DNA of 64,000 nucleotides from Bordetella sp. H567 (GCF_001704295.1 NZ_CP012334.1:2678084-2742083); one strand, 5' to 3'. Shown: positions 24,452 to 32,666, numbered from the stretch's first letter. Notes: generated by a model from the letters alone, not told the origin. Translations and numbers: made by a program.

Positions 24452-27028
24452 ATGACCAGAATTCTCTCTATCGCTGCTTTTCTCGTGGGGTTGGCCGTCG
24501 TCGGCTGGATCGGCGCCGGCTATGTCGGCTCCAACCCCCTGGCGCTGGCGGTAACGGCGCTGATCGGCGTGGCCTATCTGGCGGGTACCTGGGAACTGCG
24601 GCGCTACCAGCAGGCGACCGCAACGCTGGCCCGCGCCCTGGCGGCGCTGTCGGACGCGCCGGCGGGCCTGGCGGGCTGGCTGGACCAGCTGCATCCCAGC
24701 TTGCGCAGCCCGGTGCGCCTGCGGGTGGAGGGCGACCGCGTGGCACTGCCGGGGCCCGCGCTGACACCCTATCTGGTCGGCCTGCTGGTGCTGCTCGGCA
24801 TGCTGGGCACATTCCTGGGCATGGTGGCCACGCTACGCGGCACCGGCATCGCCCTGGAAAGCGCCACCGACCTGCAAGCCATACGGGCATCGCTGGCCGC
24901 ACCGGTCAAGGGCCTGGGCTTCGCTTTCGGCACCTCCGTCGCCGGGGTGGCGACCTCGGCCATGCTGGGGCTGCTGTCGGCCTTGTGCCGGCGCGAGCGG
25001 ATACTGGCTGCCCAGCAGCTGGACACGGGCATCGCCACCACGCTGCGCGGCCACACGCTGGCCCATCAGCGAGACGAAACGTTCCGGCTGCTGCAGCGAC
25101 AGGCCGAAACGATGCCCGTGCTCGTCGACCGCCTGCAGGCGATGGTGACGGGCATGGAGCAGCGCAACCAGGCGCTGAACGCGCAACTGGCGGACGGCAT
25201 GGCCGCCATGGAACGCCAGCACGCGGCCCTGAGCGAGCGGCTGGCCGCGGGACAGGCCGCGCTGGACCAGCGGCTGGCGTCCGGACAACAGGCCTTGAAC
25301 GAACGCCTGGGGGCGGGGCAGGAAGCCTTCCACGGCAAAACCGAGGCCGCCTATGCCGGACTGGCCGCATCGGTGCAGCAGACGCTGAAGGAAAGCGCGG
25401 CCGAAAGCGCGCGGCTGGCCGCGACCGCGCTGCAGCCCGTCGTCGAAGCGATGATGGCCACCTTGTCCGGCCGCTTCGAAACCACGGCCGCCGCCGTGGG
25501 CGATGTCTGGAACCAGGCATTGACGCAGCACCGGCAGGCCAACGACACGCTGGCGCAGGATCTGCGCGCGACGCTGGACCGCTATGCCGATACGTTCGAA
25601 CAACGCTCCACGGGCTTGATCGAGGGCGTGGCGGCCAGGATGGACAGCGCGACCGGCGGCATGACGCAGGCGTGGGCCGATGCGCTCGCGCGGCAGGAGC
25701 AGACCAACGGTCGCCTGGCGCAGGACAACCAGCAGGCCTTGGCCGCCGCCGCGGCCACCTTCGAACGGCATTCCGCGACGCTGCTGGAAAAGGTGGAAGC
25801 CCATGCGTCGGCCTTGCTCGAGAAGGTCGAAGGACAGTCCGTATCCCTGCTCGACAAGGTCGGAGGCCATTCCGTGTCGCTGATCGACAAGATCGAAGGG
25901 CATTCCGCGTCGCTGATCGACAAGGTGGAAGGGCACTCCGCGTCGTTGATCGACAAGGTGCAAGGGCATTCCGTATCGCTGGTCGACAAGGTCGAAGGAC
26001 ATTACCTGGCGCTGCTCGACAAGGTCGAAGGACATTCCCTGTCGCTGCTCGGGCGCGCGGACACCCACTCCTCGTCGCTGATCGAAAAGGTGGATGGACA
26101 CTTGTCGTCGCTCGCCGGCCGGATGGAAGACCATGCCTCGGCATTGCGGCAGGGCCTGGGGCAGCACGCCACGTCCGTGCTGGAAAACATCCAGCAGCAT
26201 TCCGCCGCGCTCCTGCAGGCGGTGGAACAATCGCAGGCGCGCCAGCAGGCCACGCTGGAATCGCGCGACCAGGAGCGGCTGGACGCCTGGACCGGCAAGC
26301 TGGACGCCATCGCCCATGAACTGAGCGAGCAATGGCGGCAAACCGGCGAGCAGACCGCCGCCCGTCAGCAGGAGATCTGCGAAACGCTGTCGCGTACCGC
26401 GCGGGATATCACCGAGCAGACGCAGGCGCGGGCGCGCGACACCATCGCGGAAATCGAACGTTTGGTGCAGGCCGCCTCCGAAGCGCCGAAGGCCGCCGCC
26501 GACGTCGTGGCCGAGCTGCGCCAGAAGCTGTCCGACACCATGGTGCGCGACAACGCCATGCTGGAAGAGCGCGGCCGCTTGCTGGATACGCTGGGCACGC
26601 TGCTGGACGCCGTGAACCGTGCGTCCACGGAACAACGCGACGCCGTGGACGCCTTGGTCGCGACGTCCTCGGACCTGCTGGCGCGTGTCGGCGGCCAGTT
26701 CACCGACACCCTGGAGGCCGAAACCGCCAAGCTGGCCGAAGCGGCCGGCCAGGTCTCCGGCAGCGTGGTCGAAGTCGCCAGCCTGGGCGACGCCTTCGGC
26801 ACGGCCGTGCAGGCCTTCGGCGAATCGAACGAAAAACTGATGGCGCATCTGCAGCGCATCGAGGGCGCGCTGGAAAAATCCATCGCGCGCAGCGACGAAC
26901 AGCTTGCCTACTATGTCGCCCAGGCCCGCGAAGCAATCGACCTGAGCGTCATGTCCCAGAAGCAAATCATCGAAGACCTGCAACGGCTCGCCGAACAGCG
27001 GGCATCGGCCGGTAGCGAAGCGGCATGA
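24452..27028 (+). CDS. DUF802 protein: MotA/TolQ/ZorA-like membrane core with long His-phased coiled coil
   Basis: The 858-residue protein has hydrophobic segments at about 5-25, 28-47, 104-128 and 153-178. The last two carry GMLGTFLGM (116-124) and GLGFAFGTSVAGVATSA. This pattern is like MotA/TolQ/ExbB and especially ZorA: a GLLGTF-type helix, then a polar-glycine helix ending at a basic boundary. About 650 residues of cytoplasmic coiled coil follow. It includes short 11-residue repeats near 255-295 and fourteen contiguous 11-residue units at 436-589, 13 with His at position 5. The C-terminus is also helical. It overlaps the OmpA/MotB-like gene by 4 bp. I infer a proton- or ion-driven complex; no function is established. 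Confidence 0.85.
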   Translation: MTRILSIAAFLVGLAVVGWIGAGYVGSNPLALAVTALIGVAYLAGTWELRRYQQATATLARALAALSDAPAGLAGWLDQLHPSLRSPVRLRVEGDRVALPGPALTPYLVGLLVLLGMLGTFLGMVATLRGTGIALESATDLQAIRASLAAPVKGLGFAFGTSVAGVATSAMLGLLSALCRRERILAAQQLDTGIATTLRGHTLAHQRDETFRLLQRQAETMPVLVDRLQAMVTGMEQRNQALNAQLADGMAAMERQHAALSERLAAGQAALDQRLASGQQALNERLGAGQEAFHGKTEAAYAGLAASVQQTLKESAAESARLAATALQPVVEAMMATLSGRFETTAAAVGDVWNQALTQHRQANDTLAQDLRATLDRYADTFEQRSTGLIEGVAARMDSATGGMTQAWADALARQEQTNGRLAQDNQQALAAAAATFERHSATLLEKVEAHASALLEKVEGQSVSLLDKVGGHSVSLIDKIEGHSASLIDKVEGHSASLIDKVQGHSVSLVDKVEGHYLALLDKVEGHSLSLLGRADTHSSSLIEKVDGHLSSLAGRMEDHASALRQGLGQHATSVLENIQQHSAALLQAVEQSQARQQATLESRDQERLDAWTGKLDAIAHELSEQWRQTGEQTAARQQEICETLSRTARDITEQTQARARDTIAEIERLVQAASEAPKAAADVVAELRQKLSDTMVRDNAMLEERGRLLDTLGTLLDAVNRASTEQRDAVDALVATSSDLLARVGGQFTDTLEAETAKLAEAAGQVSGSVVEVASLGDAFGTAVQAFGESNEKLMAHLQRIEGALEKSIARSDEQLAYYVAQAREAIDLSVMSQKQIIEDLQRLAEQRASAGSEAA
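25757..26218 (+). repeat. Fourteen tandem 33-bp coding repeats (11-residue units) in the DUF802 gene
   Basis: Units start every 33 bases from 25757. The core is well conserved at the DNA level from 25790 to about 26053; outer units are diverged. The typical unit is KVEGHSASLID. Position 5 is His in all units except the third, which has Gln. The repeat is in frame and encodes a right-handed (hendecad) coiled coil. Confidence 0.92.
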
Positions 27029-27813
27029 GCGACGAGATCGACGGCGGCATCGAGCCCGCGGTCCCCACCTGGGCGGTGTTCGGCGACCTGATGTCGGCGG
27101 CGCTGGGGGCCTTCGTCCTGATCCTGGTCGGCGTGATCGGCCTGCAACTGCAGCTTTCGGCCAAGCTGGACGAAGAGGTCAAGCAGCGCCAGGCCGAAAC
27201 GCAGCGCCGACAGACACTGGAACAGGCCCTGGCCGTGCCCCTGGCCGCTGGCCGCGTGACGCTGGTGAACGGCCGCATCGGCATCAGCGGCAGCGTGCTC
27301 TTCGCCCTGAATTCCAACCAGCTGCAGCCCGAGGGACGGGACGTCCTGAAAAGCCTGGCGCAGCCGCTGTCCGACTACCTGCGCAACCGCGACGAGATCC
27401 TGATGGTCAGCGGGTTTACCGACAACCAGCAGGTGCACGGGAATACGCGCGGCTTTGCCGATAACTGGGAGCTTTCCGCCCAACGCGCACTGACGGTGAC
27501 GCGCGCCTTGATCGACGACGGCGTGGATCCGAAGTCCGTCTTCGCGGCCGCCTTCGGCGCCGAGCAGCCCGTGGCGTCGAATGCCGATGCGGAGGGCAGG
27601 GCCAGGAACCGGCGCGTGGAAATCGCGCCCGTGCCCAGGCTGGCCGGGCAAGGACAGGCCGCGCCGGGCCAGGCGGCGGAAGACGCGCGGGGCGCGCCCG
27701 GGCCGAGTCCATCGCAAGGGCCGTCCGCACAGGAACAAGCAGGTCCAACCCCGGCGGCCCAGCGCCAGCCCGAGGCGGCGGGCCCGCCCGCCATCAAGGC
27801 TCCGCCCCGGTGA
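27025..27813 (+). CDS. OmpA/MotB/ZorB-like single-pass peptidoglycan-binding protein
   Basis: The 262-residue protein has a short cytoplasmic N-terminus, then one membrane helix beginning TWAVFGDLMSAALGAFVLIL. Asp21 sits where MotB has Asp32 and ZorB its ion-carrying Asp. After a coiled linker (about 43-75) comes an OmpA domain (about 85-205) with LFALNSNQLQPEG, SGFTDNQ and the peptidoglycan-contact block ARNRRVEI. The last 55 residues are Pro/Gln/Ala-rich. It overlaps the DUF802 gene (ATGA) and the DUF2894 gene (GTGA) by 4 bp each, which argues for fixed stoichiometry. It is probably the peptidoglycan-anchored partner of the DUF802 motor-like subunit; this is inference. Confidence 0.88.
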   Translation: MSDEIDGGIEPAVPTWAVFGDLMSAALGAFVLILVGVIGLQLQLSAKLDEEVKQRQAETQRRQTLEQALAVPLAAGRVTLVNGRIGISGSVLFALNSNQLQPEGRDVLKSLAQPLSDYLRNRDEILMVSGFTDNQQVHGNTRGFADNWELSAQRALTVTRALIDDGVDPKSVFAAAFGAEQPVASNADAEGRARNRRVEIAPVPRLAGQGQAAPGQAAEDARGAPGPSPSQGPSAQEQAGPTPAAQRQPEAAGPPAIKAPPR

Positions 27814-28493
27814 GCGACGACGCGAAAAACCCGGACAGCGCTTGCGATCCCCTGGCCCTGCTGGCCGCATGGCGCGCGCAGGGGGCCGACCGGCTCAACC
27901 CTATCCGCTTTCATTTGATCGACGCGTTGTCGCGGCGCGCCGCGGCGCAGCGCGGGCATACCCGACGCCTGCTGGACGACCGTCTGGCGACGCTGGTGCA
28001 AGCCTACAAGGGGGAAGTGGCGGCCGCCGATAGTCGCGCCATGATCCAGCCGCAAGACCCCGCACCGGCAGGCCCGGCGTCGGCGCCCGCCCAGGCGGGA
28101 CCGCTGGCCGAGCTGGTGGCCCGGCTCGCCGACCGGCGACCGGCGACGCCGCAGGACGCCGATGACGCCGCCATACCGCCGGCTCCGTCCACCTATCCCG
28201 AGTTGCCGCTGCTGGACTACTTCCGCGACACCTGGTCGCGCTACAGCACCCGGCATCAGTTGCGGCAATCCGAGGAACGCGTGCCCGAAAATGCCGGCCC
28301 GCTGAATTCCAGCCTGCTTGTGCACCGCGCGCTATCCCTGATGCGCGAGGTCTCCCCCGAGTACCTGCATCAGTTCCTGTCCTATGTCGATGCGCTCTCC
28401 TGGATGGAGCAGGCCACCCGCGTCGACCTCCTGATGGACAAGGAGGGCACCCGTAGCGGGCCTTCCAGGAAAACCGCACGCCGCTCCCGTTAG
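27810..28493 (+). CDS. DUF2894-type protein, last gene of the stator-like operon
   Basis: The 227-residue soluble protein matches the family I know as DUF2894. Conserved segments are DPLALLAAWRAQGADRLNPIRFHLIDAL near the N-terminus and LLDYFRDTWSRYSTRHQLRQS plus LMREVSPEYLHQFLSYVDALSWME in the second half. A Pro/Ala linker (about 78-125) separates them, and the tail is basic. The start is a GTG overlapping the OmpA stop. There is no signal or membrane segment. It always seems to travel with DUF802/OmpA genes as far as I recall, so it is probably a cytosolic effector or assembly factor. Function is unknown. Confidence 0.8.
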   Translation: MSDDAKNPDSACDPLALLAAWRAQGADRLNPIRFHLIDALSRRAAAQRGHTRRLLDDRLATLVQAYKGEVAAADSRAMIQPQDPAPAGPASAPAQAGPLAELVARLADRRPATPQDADDAAIPPAPSTYPELPLLDYFRDTWSRYSTRHQLRQSEERVPENAGPLNSSLLVHRALSLMREVSPEYLHQFLSYVDALSWMEQATRVDLLMDKEGTRSGPSRKTARRSR

Positions 28494-28557
28494 CGGCAGC
28501 CCTGCCTTCGTGCTCCCGTAGTACTCAGTTACGCCTGCTCCCCTCCAAAGGCCCGCC

Positions 28558-28573
28558 GTTTGCTAGAGCAAAC
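28558..28573. promoter_or_regulatory. Perfect 7-2-7 palindrome upstream of the lipoprotein gene
   Basis: GTTTGCT and AGCAAAC flank AG. It lies 99 bases before the lipoprotein start and 64 bases after the DUF2894 stop. It is most likely an operator; a weak hairpin terminator without T-run is the alternative. Confidence 0.5.
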
Positions 28574-28671
28574 ATTGGCATGGGGCCGCGGCTCGTTGCG
28601 CGCCCTGCATTCTTCCCTCGAAATCTTTCAACCCGCGCGCGTTGCCGTCGCGCCGTTCAAGGAGAATTCGA

Positions 28672-29802
28672 ATGACATTGCCAAAATCCATCGCCACCAT
28701 GGCGCGCATCGCGTCGGCCTGCCTGGCCATCGCCATCATCCAGGGTTGCGCCACACGCCCCGAGAGCAATGAGCCGCTGGTCCCCACCTTCCAGGGCCAG
28801 CGTGTCTGGAACGGCGTGACGACCACGCCGGAAGGCCGTGTATTCGTCAGTTATCCGCAGGCGGACGGCGCCGGCATGCAGGTGGCCGAACTGGACGCCC
28901 AGGGCCGGCCATATCCCTTTCCCGATGCCAGTTGGAATGGTCCGCAGAGCTGGGCACCCGGCACCGTCGGCACGGGCTATGTGCGCGTGAACGCACTGCG
29001 CATCGGTCCCGATGGCAAGCTGTGGATCGTGGATGCCGGCGCGCCCGGCATGGGGCAGGCGGCGGTGAAGGGCGGGGCGCGCCTGTTCCGCTTCGACCCA
29101 CAGACGCGCCAGCTGCTGCAGACCTACGACCTGGCGACCGCCGTGTATCCGTATAGCTATATCGACGACGTCCGGTTCAATGGCCGCCATGCCTACATCA
29201 CCGATGCCGGCGCGCCGGGATTGATCGTGCTGGATCTGCAAACCGGCGCGACGCATCGGGTCCTGGACAACAACAATGCCACCACGGCCACGCGCCCCTT
29301 GCGCGCCGATGGCCGCGCCATTCTCGACGCCAAGGGCCAGCCCGTGCGCGTGCATGCCGACCAGCTGGAAGTTTCCCCCGATGGGCAATGGCTGTACTTC
29401 CAGCCCGCCTCGGGCCCCATGGCACGTATCGCGACGCGCTGGCTGAACAATCCGGCCATCTCCGAAAAGGAAGTCGAGTCGCACGTCGAGCTGGGCTGGG
29501 CCGATACGCCCAGCACCGGCGGCACGGCGATCGACGCACAGGGCAATCTGTACACGACGGATACCGACAAGCGCCGCATCCTGCGGATATCTCCCGACGG
29601 CAGGGTATCGACGCTGATTCAGGACGACCGCCTGGTCTGGGCCGACGCGCTGTGGATCGATAGCCAGGGCTTCCTGTGGATACCGGCGTCTCAATTGAAC
29701 CTGACGCCGGGCTTCAACCACGGCCGTATGGAAGTGAAGTATCCGGTCTGGATCTACAGGCTACAGATCCACGCGCGACCCAGCCCGCTCGATCATTCCT
29801 GA
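28672..29802 (+). CDS. Yellow/major-royal-jelly-type beta-propeller lipoprotein
   Basis: The 376-residue protein resembles the MRJP/Yellow family (bacterial members are often called L-dopachrome tautomerase-related), close to SMP-30-type six-bladed propellers. The signal peptide ends with a lipobox (IIQGC), so it is a membrane-anchored periplasmic protein. Blade motifs include GRVFVSYPQ, VDAGAPGMGQ, SYIDDVRFNGRHAYITDAG and TSTGGTAID-like GGTAIDAQGNLYTTD. The start at 28672 has AAGGAG eight bases upstream. It is a single transcription unit. Substrate and reaction are unknown; ligand binding without catalysis is possible. Confidence 0.85.
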   Translation: MTLPKSIATMARIASACLAIAIIQGCATRPESNEPLVPTFQGQRVWNGVTTTPEGRVFVSYPQADGAGMQVAELDAQGRPYPFPDASWNGPQSWAPGTVGTGYVRVNALRIGPDGKLWIVDAGAPGMGQAAVKGGARLFRFDPQTRQLLQTYDLATAVYPYSYIDDVRFNGRHAYITDAGAPGLIVLDLQTGATHRVLDNNNATTATRPLRADGRAILDAKGQPVRVHADQLEVSPDGQWLYFQPASGPMARIATRWLNNPAISEKEVESHVELGWADTPSTGGTAIDAQGNLYTTDTDKRRILRISPDGRVSTLIQDDRLVWADALWIDSQGFLWIPASQLNLTPGFNHGRMEVKYPVWIYRLQIHARPSPLDHS

Positions 29803-29949
29803 TCAACAAGGATAGAATCCAGGCGCACGACACCCGCCGCCGGGCGGTGCAGAGATGCGCCGGGATTTCTGTTCACGTTGTCCGAATGAGCGTCTGGCTC
29901 ATGGCGGCCTGCGTCGGCGCCATGGACGATCGTTGTTGGAGAAACTCAG

Positions 29950-30687
29950 ATGCTCAAGGAAATATCGGGGGTCCGTATCCCGGACAGCAAAATCGCGCGC
30001 GAAGTGACCGAGCTCATTCGCGATACCGAAAGCGATTTGCTGTTTCACCACTCGCTCCGCGTCTATTGTTGGGGCGCCTTGACGGGAAACCGCATGGGAT
30101 CCACATTCGATCCCGAACTGCTTTACGCAGCGTGCATGTTCCACGACGTCGGCCTCACCCCACGCTATAAAGACAGCCAGCTGCGCTTCGAGGTTGACGG
30201 CGCGAACGCCGCGCGTGATTTCCTCCGGGGGCACGGTATCGCCGAACGCGATATCGAGACCGTCTGGAACGCCGTCGCGCTACACACCACGCCGGGCATA
30301 CCGCAATTCATGCGTCCGGAGATCGCGCTGGTGCAGGCGGGGGCCGCCATGGATGTCGCGGGCCTGGGCTACGACGAGTTTCCCGACGCGCAGCGTGAGG
30401 CCGTTATCGCCGCCTTTCCCCGCGAAACGGATTTTTCGCATGAAATCATCGATGCCTTCTATCAAAGCATGAAGCATCGTCCCGACAGCACCTTGGGGAC
30501 ATTCAATGATGACTTCCTGGCGTTCAAGGATCCGCATTTTCAGCGGGTGGATATGTGCACCGTTATCCTGGCTTCCAGCTGGAACAGCCGGAATAACGGC
30601 TCTGCCCCCGCAGGGCATGCCTCCACCGCCGGCCACGGTTGCCACGGTGACCATAGCCACTGCGACGCTGGACATGGCAAGGGATGA
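29950..30687 (+). CDS. HD-domain metal-dependent hydrolase with His/Cys-rich C-terminal tail
   Basis: The 245-residue protein has an HD domain: HHSLRVYCWG (first His), AACMFHDVGLTPRY (HD pair) and ALHTTPG. This is close to the cyanamide-hydratase-like branch of HD hydrolases. The last 24 residues (from about 222) contain six His and two Cys in HGCHGDHSHCDAGHGKG, which is unusual for the family and looks like a metal-binding tail. The ATG at 29950 has GGAG eight bases upstream. It stands alone between the lipoprotein and VOC genes. The reaction is not known; a metal-dependent hydration or hydrolysis is likely. Confidence 0.85.
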   Translation: MLKEISGVRIPDSKIAREVTELIRDTESDLLFHHSLRVYCWGALTGNRMGSTFDPELLYAACMFHDVGLTPRYKDSQLRFEVDGANAARDFLRGHGIAERDIETVWNAVALHTTPGIPQFMRPEIALVQAGAAMDVAGLGYDEFPDAQREAVIAAFPRETDFSHEIIDAFYQSMKHRPDSTLGTFNDDFLAFKDPHFQRVDMCTVILASSWNSRNNGSAPAGHASTAGHGCHGDHSHCDAGHGKG

Positions 30688-30789
30688 ACAGGCGTAGCGA
30701 TCGGGCGCCAGGTGCGCCGCGATCGCGGGCTACCGGCGCTTCGAAAAGCTAGAAACGAGATTCAGGTACTCGCCTAACGGGCTGAAATT

Positions 30790-30807
30790 GAAAGAGAATG
30801 TTCTTTC
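30790..30807. promoter_or_regulatory. Inverted repeat GAAAGA-N6-TCTTTC
   Basis: Perfect 6-base arms with a 6-base spacer in the AT-rich island upstream of the VOC gene. It is a candidate regulator site. Confidence 0.4.
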
Positions 30808-30819
30808 TTCTGCGCGGAT

Positions 30820-30882
30820 CTTAAAGTGTATTCTTAAGTGCTTCCGCTGGCCTCGCGCTCACTTAAAGTAGTTTGTGAAGTG
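30820..30882. promoter_or_regulatory. Cluster of CTTAA(A)GTG-like elements
   Basis: CTTAAAGTG (30820), CTTAAGTG (30833), CTTAAAGTA (30862) and GAAGTG (30877) lie within 63 bases. The first two together also form CTTAA-N9-TTAAG. Repeated short elements of this kind suggest cooperative binding. No regulator can be assigned. Confidence 0.35.
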
Positions 30883-31069
30883 CGGGGCAGGGAGCGCGCC
30901 ATTACTCGCGTTATGTCTTAGATATGCGGCTTAACCCGATGATTAAAAAAGGATAAATCACCTTGCGCTAGCTGCGGTGCCAGCCTATCCCGCCGCCGAT
31001 AGGCCGTCCCGGCGCTGGCGCGCAGTCTCTTACACTCATAGCACTGTTTCCAAGACGGCGGAGGCCCCC

Positions 31070-31465
31070 ATGCAAACCACAGGAATCGATCACGTCGTAC
31101 TACGCGTCCAGCACATGGACCGGATGATTGCGTTCTACCGGGACGTCCTGGGGTGCCAGGTGGCACACCGGCAGGACGACTTGGGCTTGGTGCACCTGCG
31201 CGCGGGGGCTTCGCTGATCGACCTGGTGGACGTGGCCGGCACGCTGGGCAAGCGGGGCGGAGACGCGCCCACGGGCACGGCGAACAATATGGATCACCTG
31301 TGCCTGAGGGTGGCGGATTTCGACGTGCAGGCCATCCGCGGCGAACTGCAGGCGCAGGGCGTCGAAGTCGGCGAAATCGCCGAGCGCTACGGCGCATCGG
31401 GACGCGCGACGTCCATTTATCTGCGCGATCCCGAAGGCAACGGACTGGAACTGCGCGCGGGTTGA
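31070..31465 (+). CDS. Glyoxalase/bleomycin-resistance (VOC) family protein
   Basis: The 131-residue protein is a single-module-pair VOC metalloprotein. The repeated beta-alpha-beta-beta-beta units begin IDHVVLRVQHMDRMIAFYRD and MDHLCLRVADFDVQAIRGE. The metal ligands of the family are visible as His7 (IDH), the His of MDHLC and the Glu of GNGLELR. The start at 31070 gives the normal length; the open frame upstream is intergenic. It is convergent with chrA, 16 bp away. Substrate is unknown: glyoxalase, dioxygenase and resistance proteins share the fold. Confidence 0.9.
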   Translation: MQTTGIDHVVLRVQHMDRMIAFYRDVLGCQVAHRQDDLGLVHLRAGASLIDLVDVAGTLGKRGGDAPTGTANNMDHLCLRVADFDVQAIRGELQAQGVEVGEIAERYGASGRATSIYLRDPEGNGLELRAG

Positions 31466-31481
31466 GCCCGTGGCCCCCGGC

Positions 31482-32666
31482 TCAGGCCATGGCCGCGAAC
31501 AGCCAGCCGCCGACGGCGGCGATGGCGACGATGACCAGCGGCGGCCACCGCATCACGACCAGCAGCGCGAAGCACAGCAGCGCCAGGCCGAAATCCAGCG
31601 GCGTGCCGATGGCGCTGGTCCATACCGGGTTGTACAGGGCGGCCAGCAGGATGCCCACCACGCCCGCATTGATGCCGGCCACGACGTTCTGCACGCCGGG
31701 CCGGCTTCTGAGCAGGTTCCAGAAGGGCAGTGCCGCGATGACGAGCAATGCGGCCGGCAGGAATATCGCCACCAGCATGGCCAGCCCGCCCGACCAGCCC
31801 GACAGCGGTCCGTTGGATACCGCTCCCAGGAAGGCCGCGAAGGTGAACAGCGGCCCGGGCACGGCCTGCGCCGCGCCGTAGCCGGCCAGGAAATCGGCGT
31901 TGCTGACCATGCCGCTGCCCACCGCGGTGGATTGCAGTAGCGGCAGCACCACGTGCCCGCCGCCGAACACCAGCGCGCCGGAACGATAGAATCCGGCGAA
32001 CTGCGACAGCCATGTCTGGTCCGACATCGGCGCCAGCAAGGGTAGCCCCACCAGCAGCAGGAAAAACAGCACGATGGCCAGCAAGCCCACGCGGCGGCTC
32101 ACATTCAGCGTCATCGCCGACGGCAGGGCCCGTGGCGGCACCTTCAGCAGCGTGGCGCCCACCAGCCCGCAGGCGACGATGGCGCCGATCTGGCTCAAGG
32201 CGGTCGGCAGCACCAGCGTGAGCAACGTGGCCGCTACCGCCAGCATGGCGCGCGGCCTGTCCGGACACAGCGACTTGGCCATGCCCCACACCGCCTGCGC
32301 CACGATGGCGACGGCCACGATCTTCAGGCCATGCACGATGCCGGAATCGGCGAGACCGCTATAGCGCGCCAGCCCCACGCCGAAGAGAATCAGCAGCAGC
32401 GCGGAGGGCAGCGTGAAGCCCACCCATGCCGCCAGCATGCCGGCCCACCCGGCGCGCATCAGGCCGATGGTCATGCCCACCTTGCTGCTGGCCGGCCCAG
32501 GCAGGAACTGGCTTAGCGCGACGATATCCGAATAGGTATGTTCATCCAGCCACTTGCGGCGCTCGACGAATTCGCCCCGGAAATAGCCCAGGTGGGCCAC
32601 GGGTCCGCCGAAAGAGGTGAGTCCCAGGCGCAGGAACAGCAGGAAGACTTCAAGCGATGCGGGCAT
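31482..32666 (-). CDS. chrA: Chromate transporter ChrA (two-CHR-domain form)
   Basis: The 394-residue membrane protein has two homologous CHR domains. It carries the N-terminal signature FLRLGLTSFGGPVAHLGYFR and QFLPGPASSK in the first domain, and FGGGHVVLPLL and GYGAAQAVPGPLFTFAAF in the second. ChrA exports chromate, perhaps using the proton gradient. The start at 32666 (MPASLEVFLLF) fits the family. It is a single gene with no chrB regulator next to it, so its regulation is not visible. Some ChrA homologues do not confer chromate resistance, so the substrate is a family-based inference. Confidence 0.92.
   Translation of the reverse strand: MPASLEVFLLFLRLGLTSFGGPVAHLGYFRGEFVERRKWLDEHTYSDIVALSQFLPGPASSKVGMTIGLMRAGWAGMLAAWVGFTLPSALLLILFGVGLARYSGLADSGIVHGLKIVAVAIVAQAVWGMAKSLCPDRPRAMLAVAATLLTLVLPTALSQIGAIVACGLVGATLLKVPPRALPSAMTLNVSRRVGLLAIVLFFLLLVGLPLLAPMSDQTWLSQFAGFYRSGALVFGGGHVVLPLLQSTAVGSGMVSNADFLAGYGAAQAVPGPLFTFAAFLGAVSNGPLSGWSGGLAMLVAIFLPAALLVIAALPFWNLLRSRPGVQNVVAGINAGVVGILLAALYNPVWTSAIGTPLDFGLALLCFALLVVMRWPPLVIVAIAAVGGWLFAAMA

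Larger units (their letters stand above)
30688..31069. other. AT-rich intergenic region with clustered repeats
   Basis: 382 bases without a supported gene. The stretch 30760-30960 is far more AT-rich than its surroundings. It holds an inverted repeat (30790-30807) and several CTTAA-type elements. It should contain the promoter of the VOC gene; a small RNA cannot be excluded. Confidence 0.55.

Noticed and set aside
25757-26218. Regular 33-bp repeats considered as a CRISPR array
   Set aside because: There are no spacers; repeats are directly adjacent, diverged only at third positions in many places, and lie in frame inside a long gene.
24833-26983. Long minus-strand frames opposite the DUF802 gene
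   Set aside because: They mirror the repeat region and read as repetitive Arg/Gly/Gln sequence; the plus-strand protein has membrane helices and regular hendecads.
23693-28493. A complete Zorya defence system
   Set aside because: Only the motor-like A and B components have counterparts. No ZorC, no ZorD helicase and no ZorE nuclease-like gene is present, and the DUF3348 and DUF2894 proteins show no such motifs.
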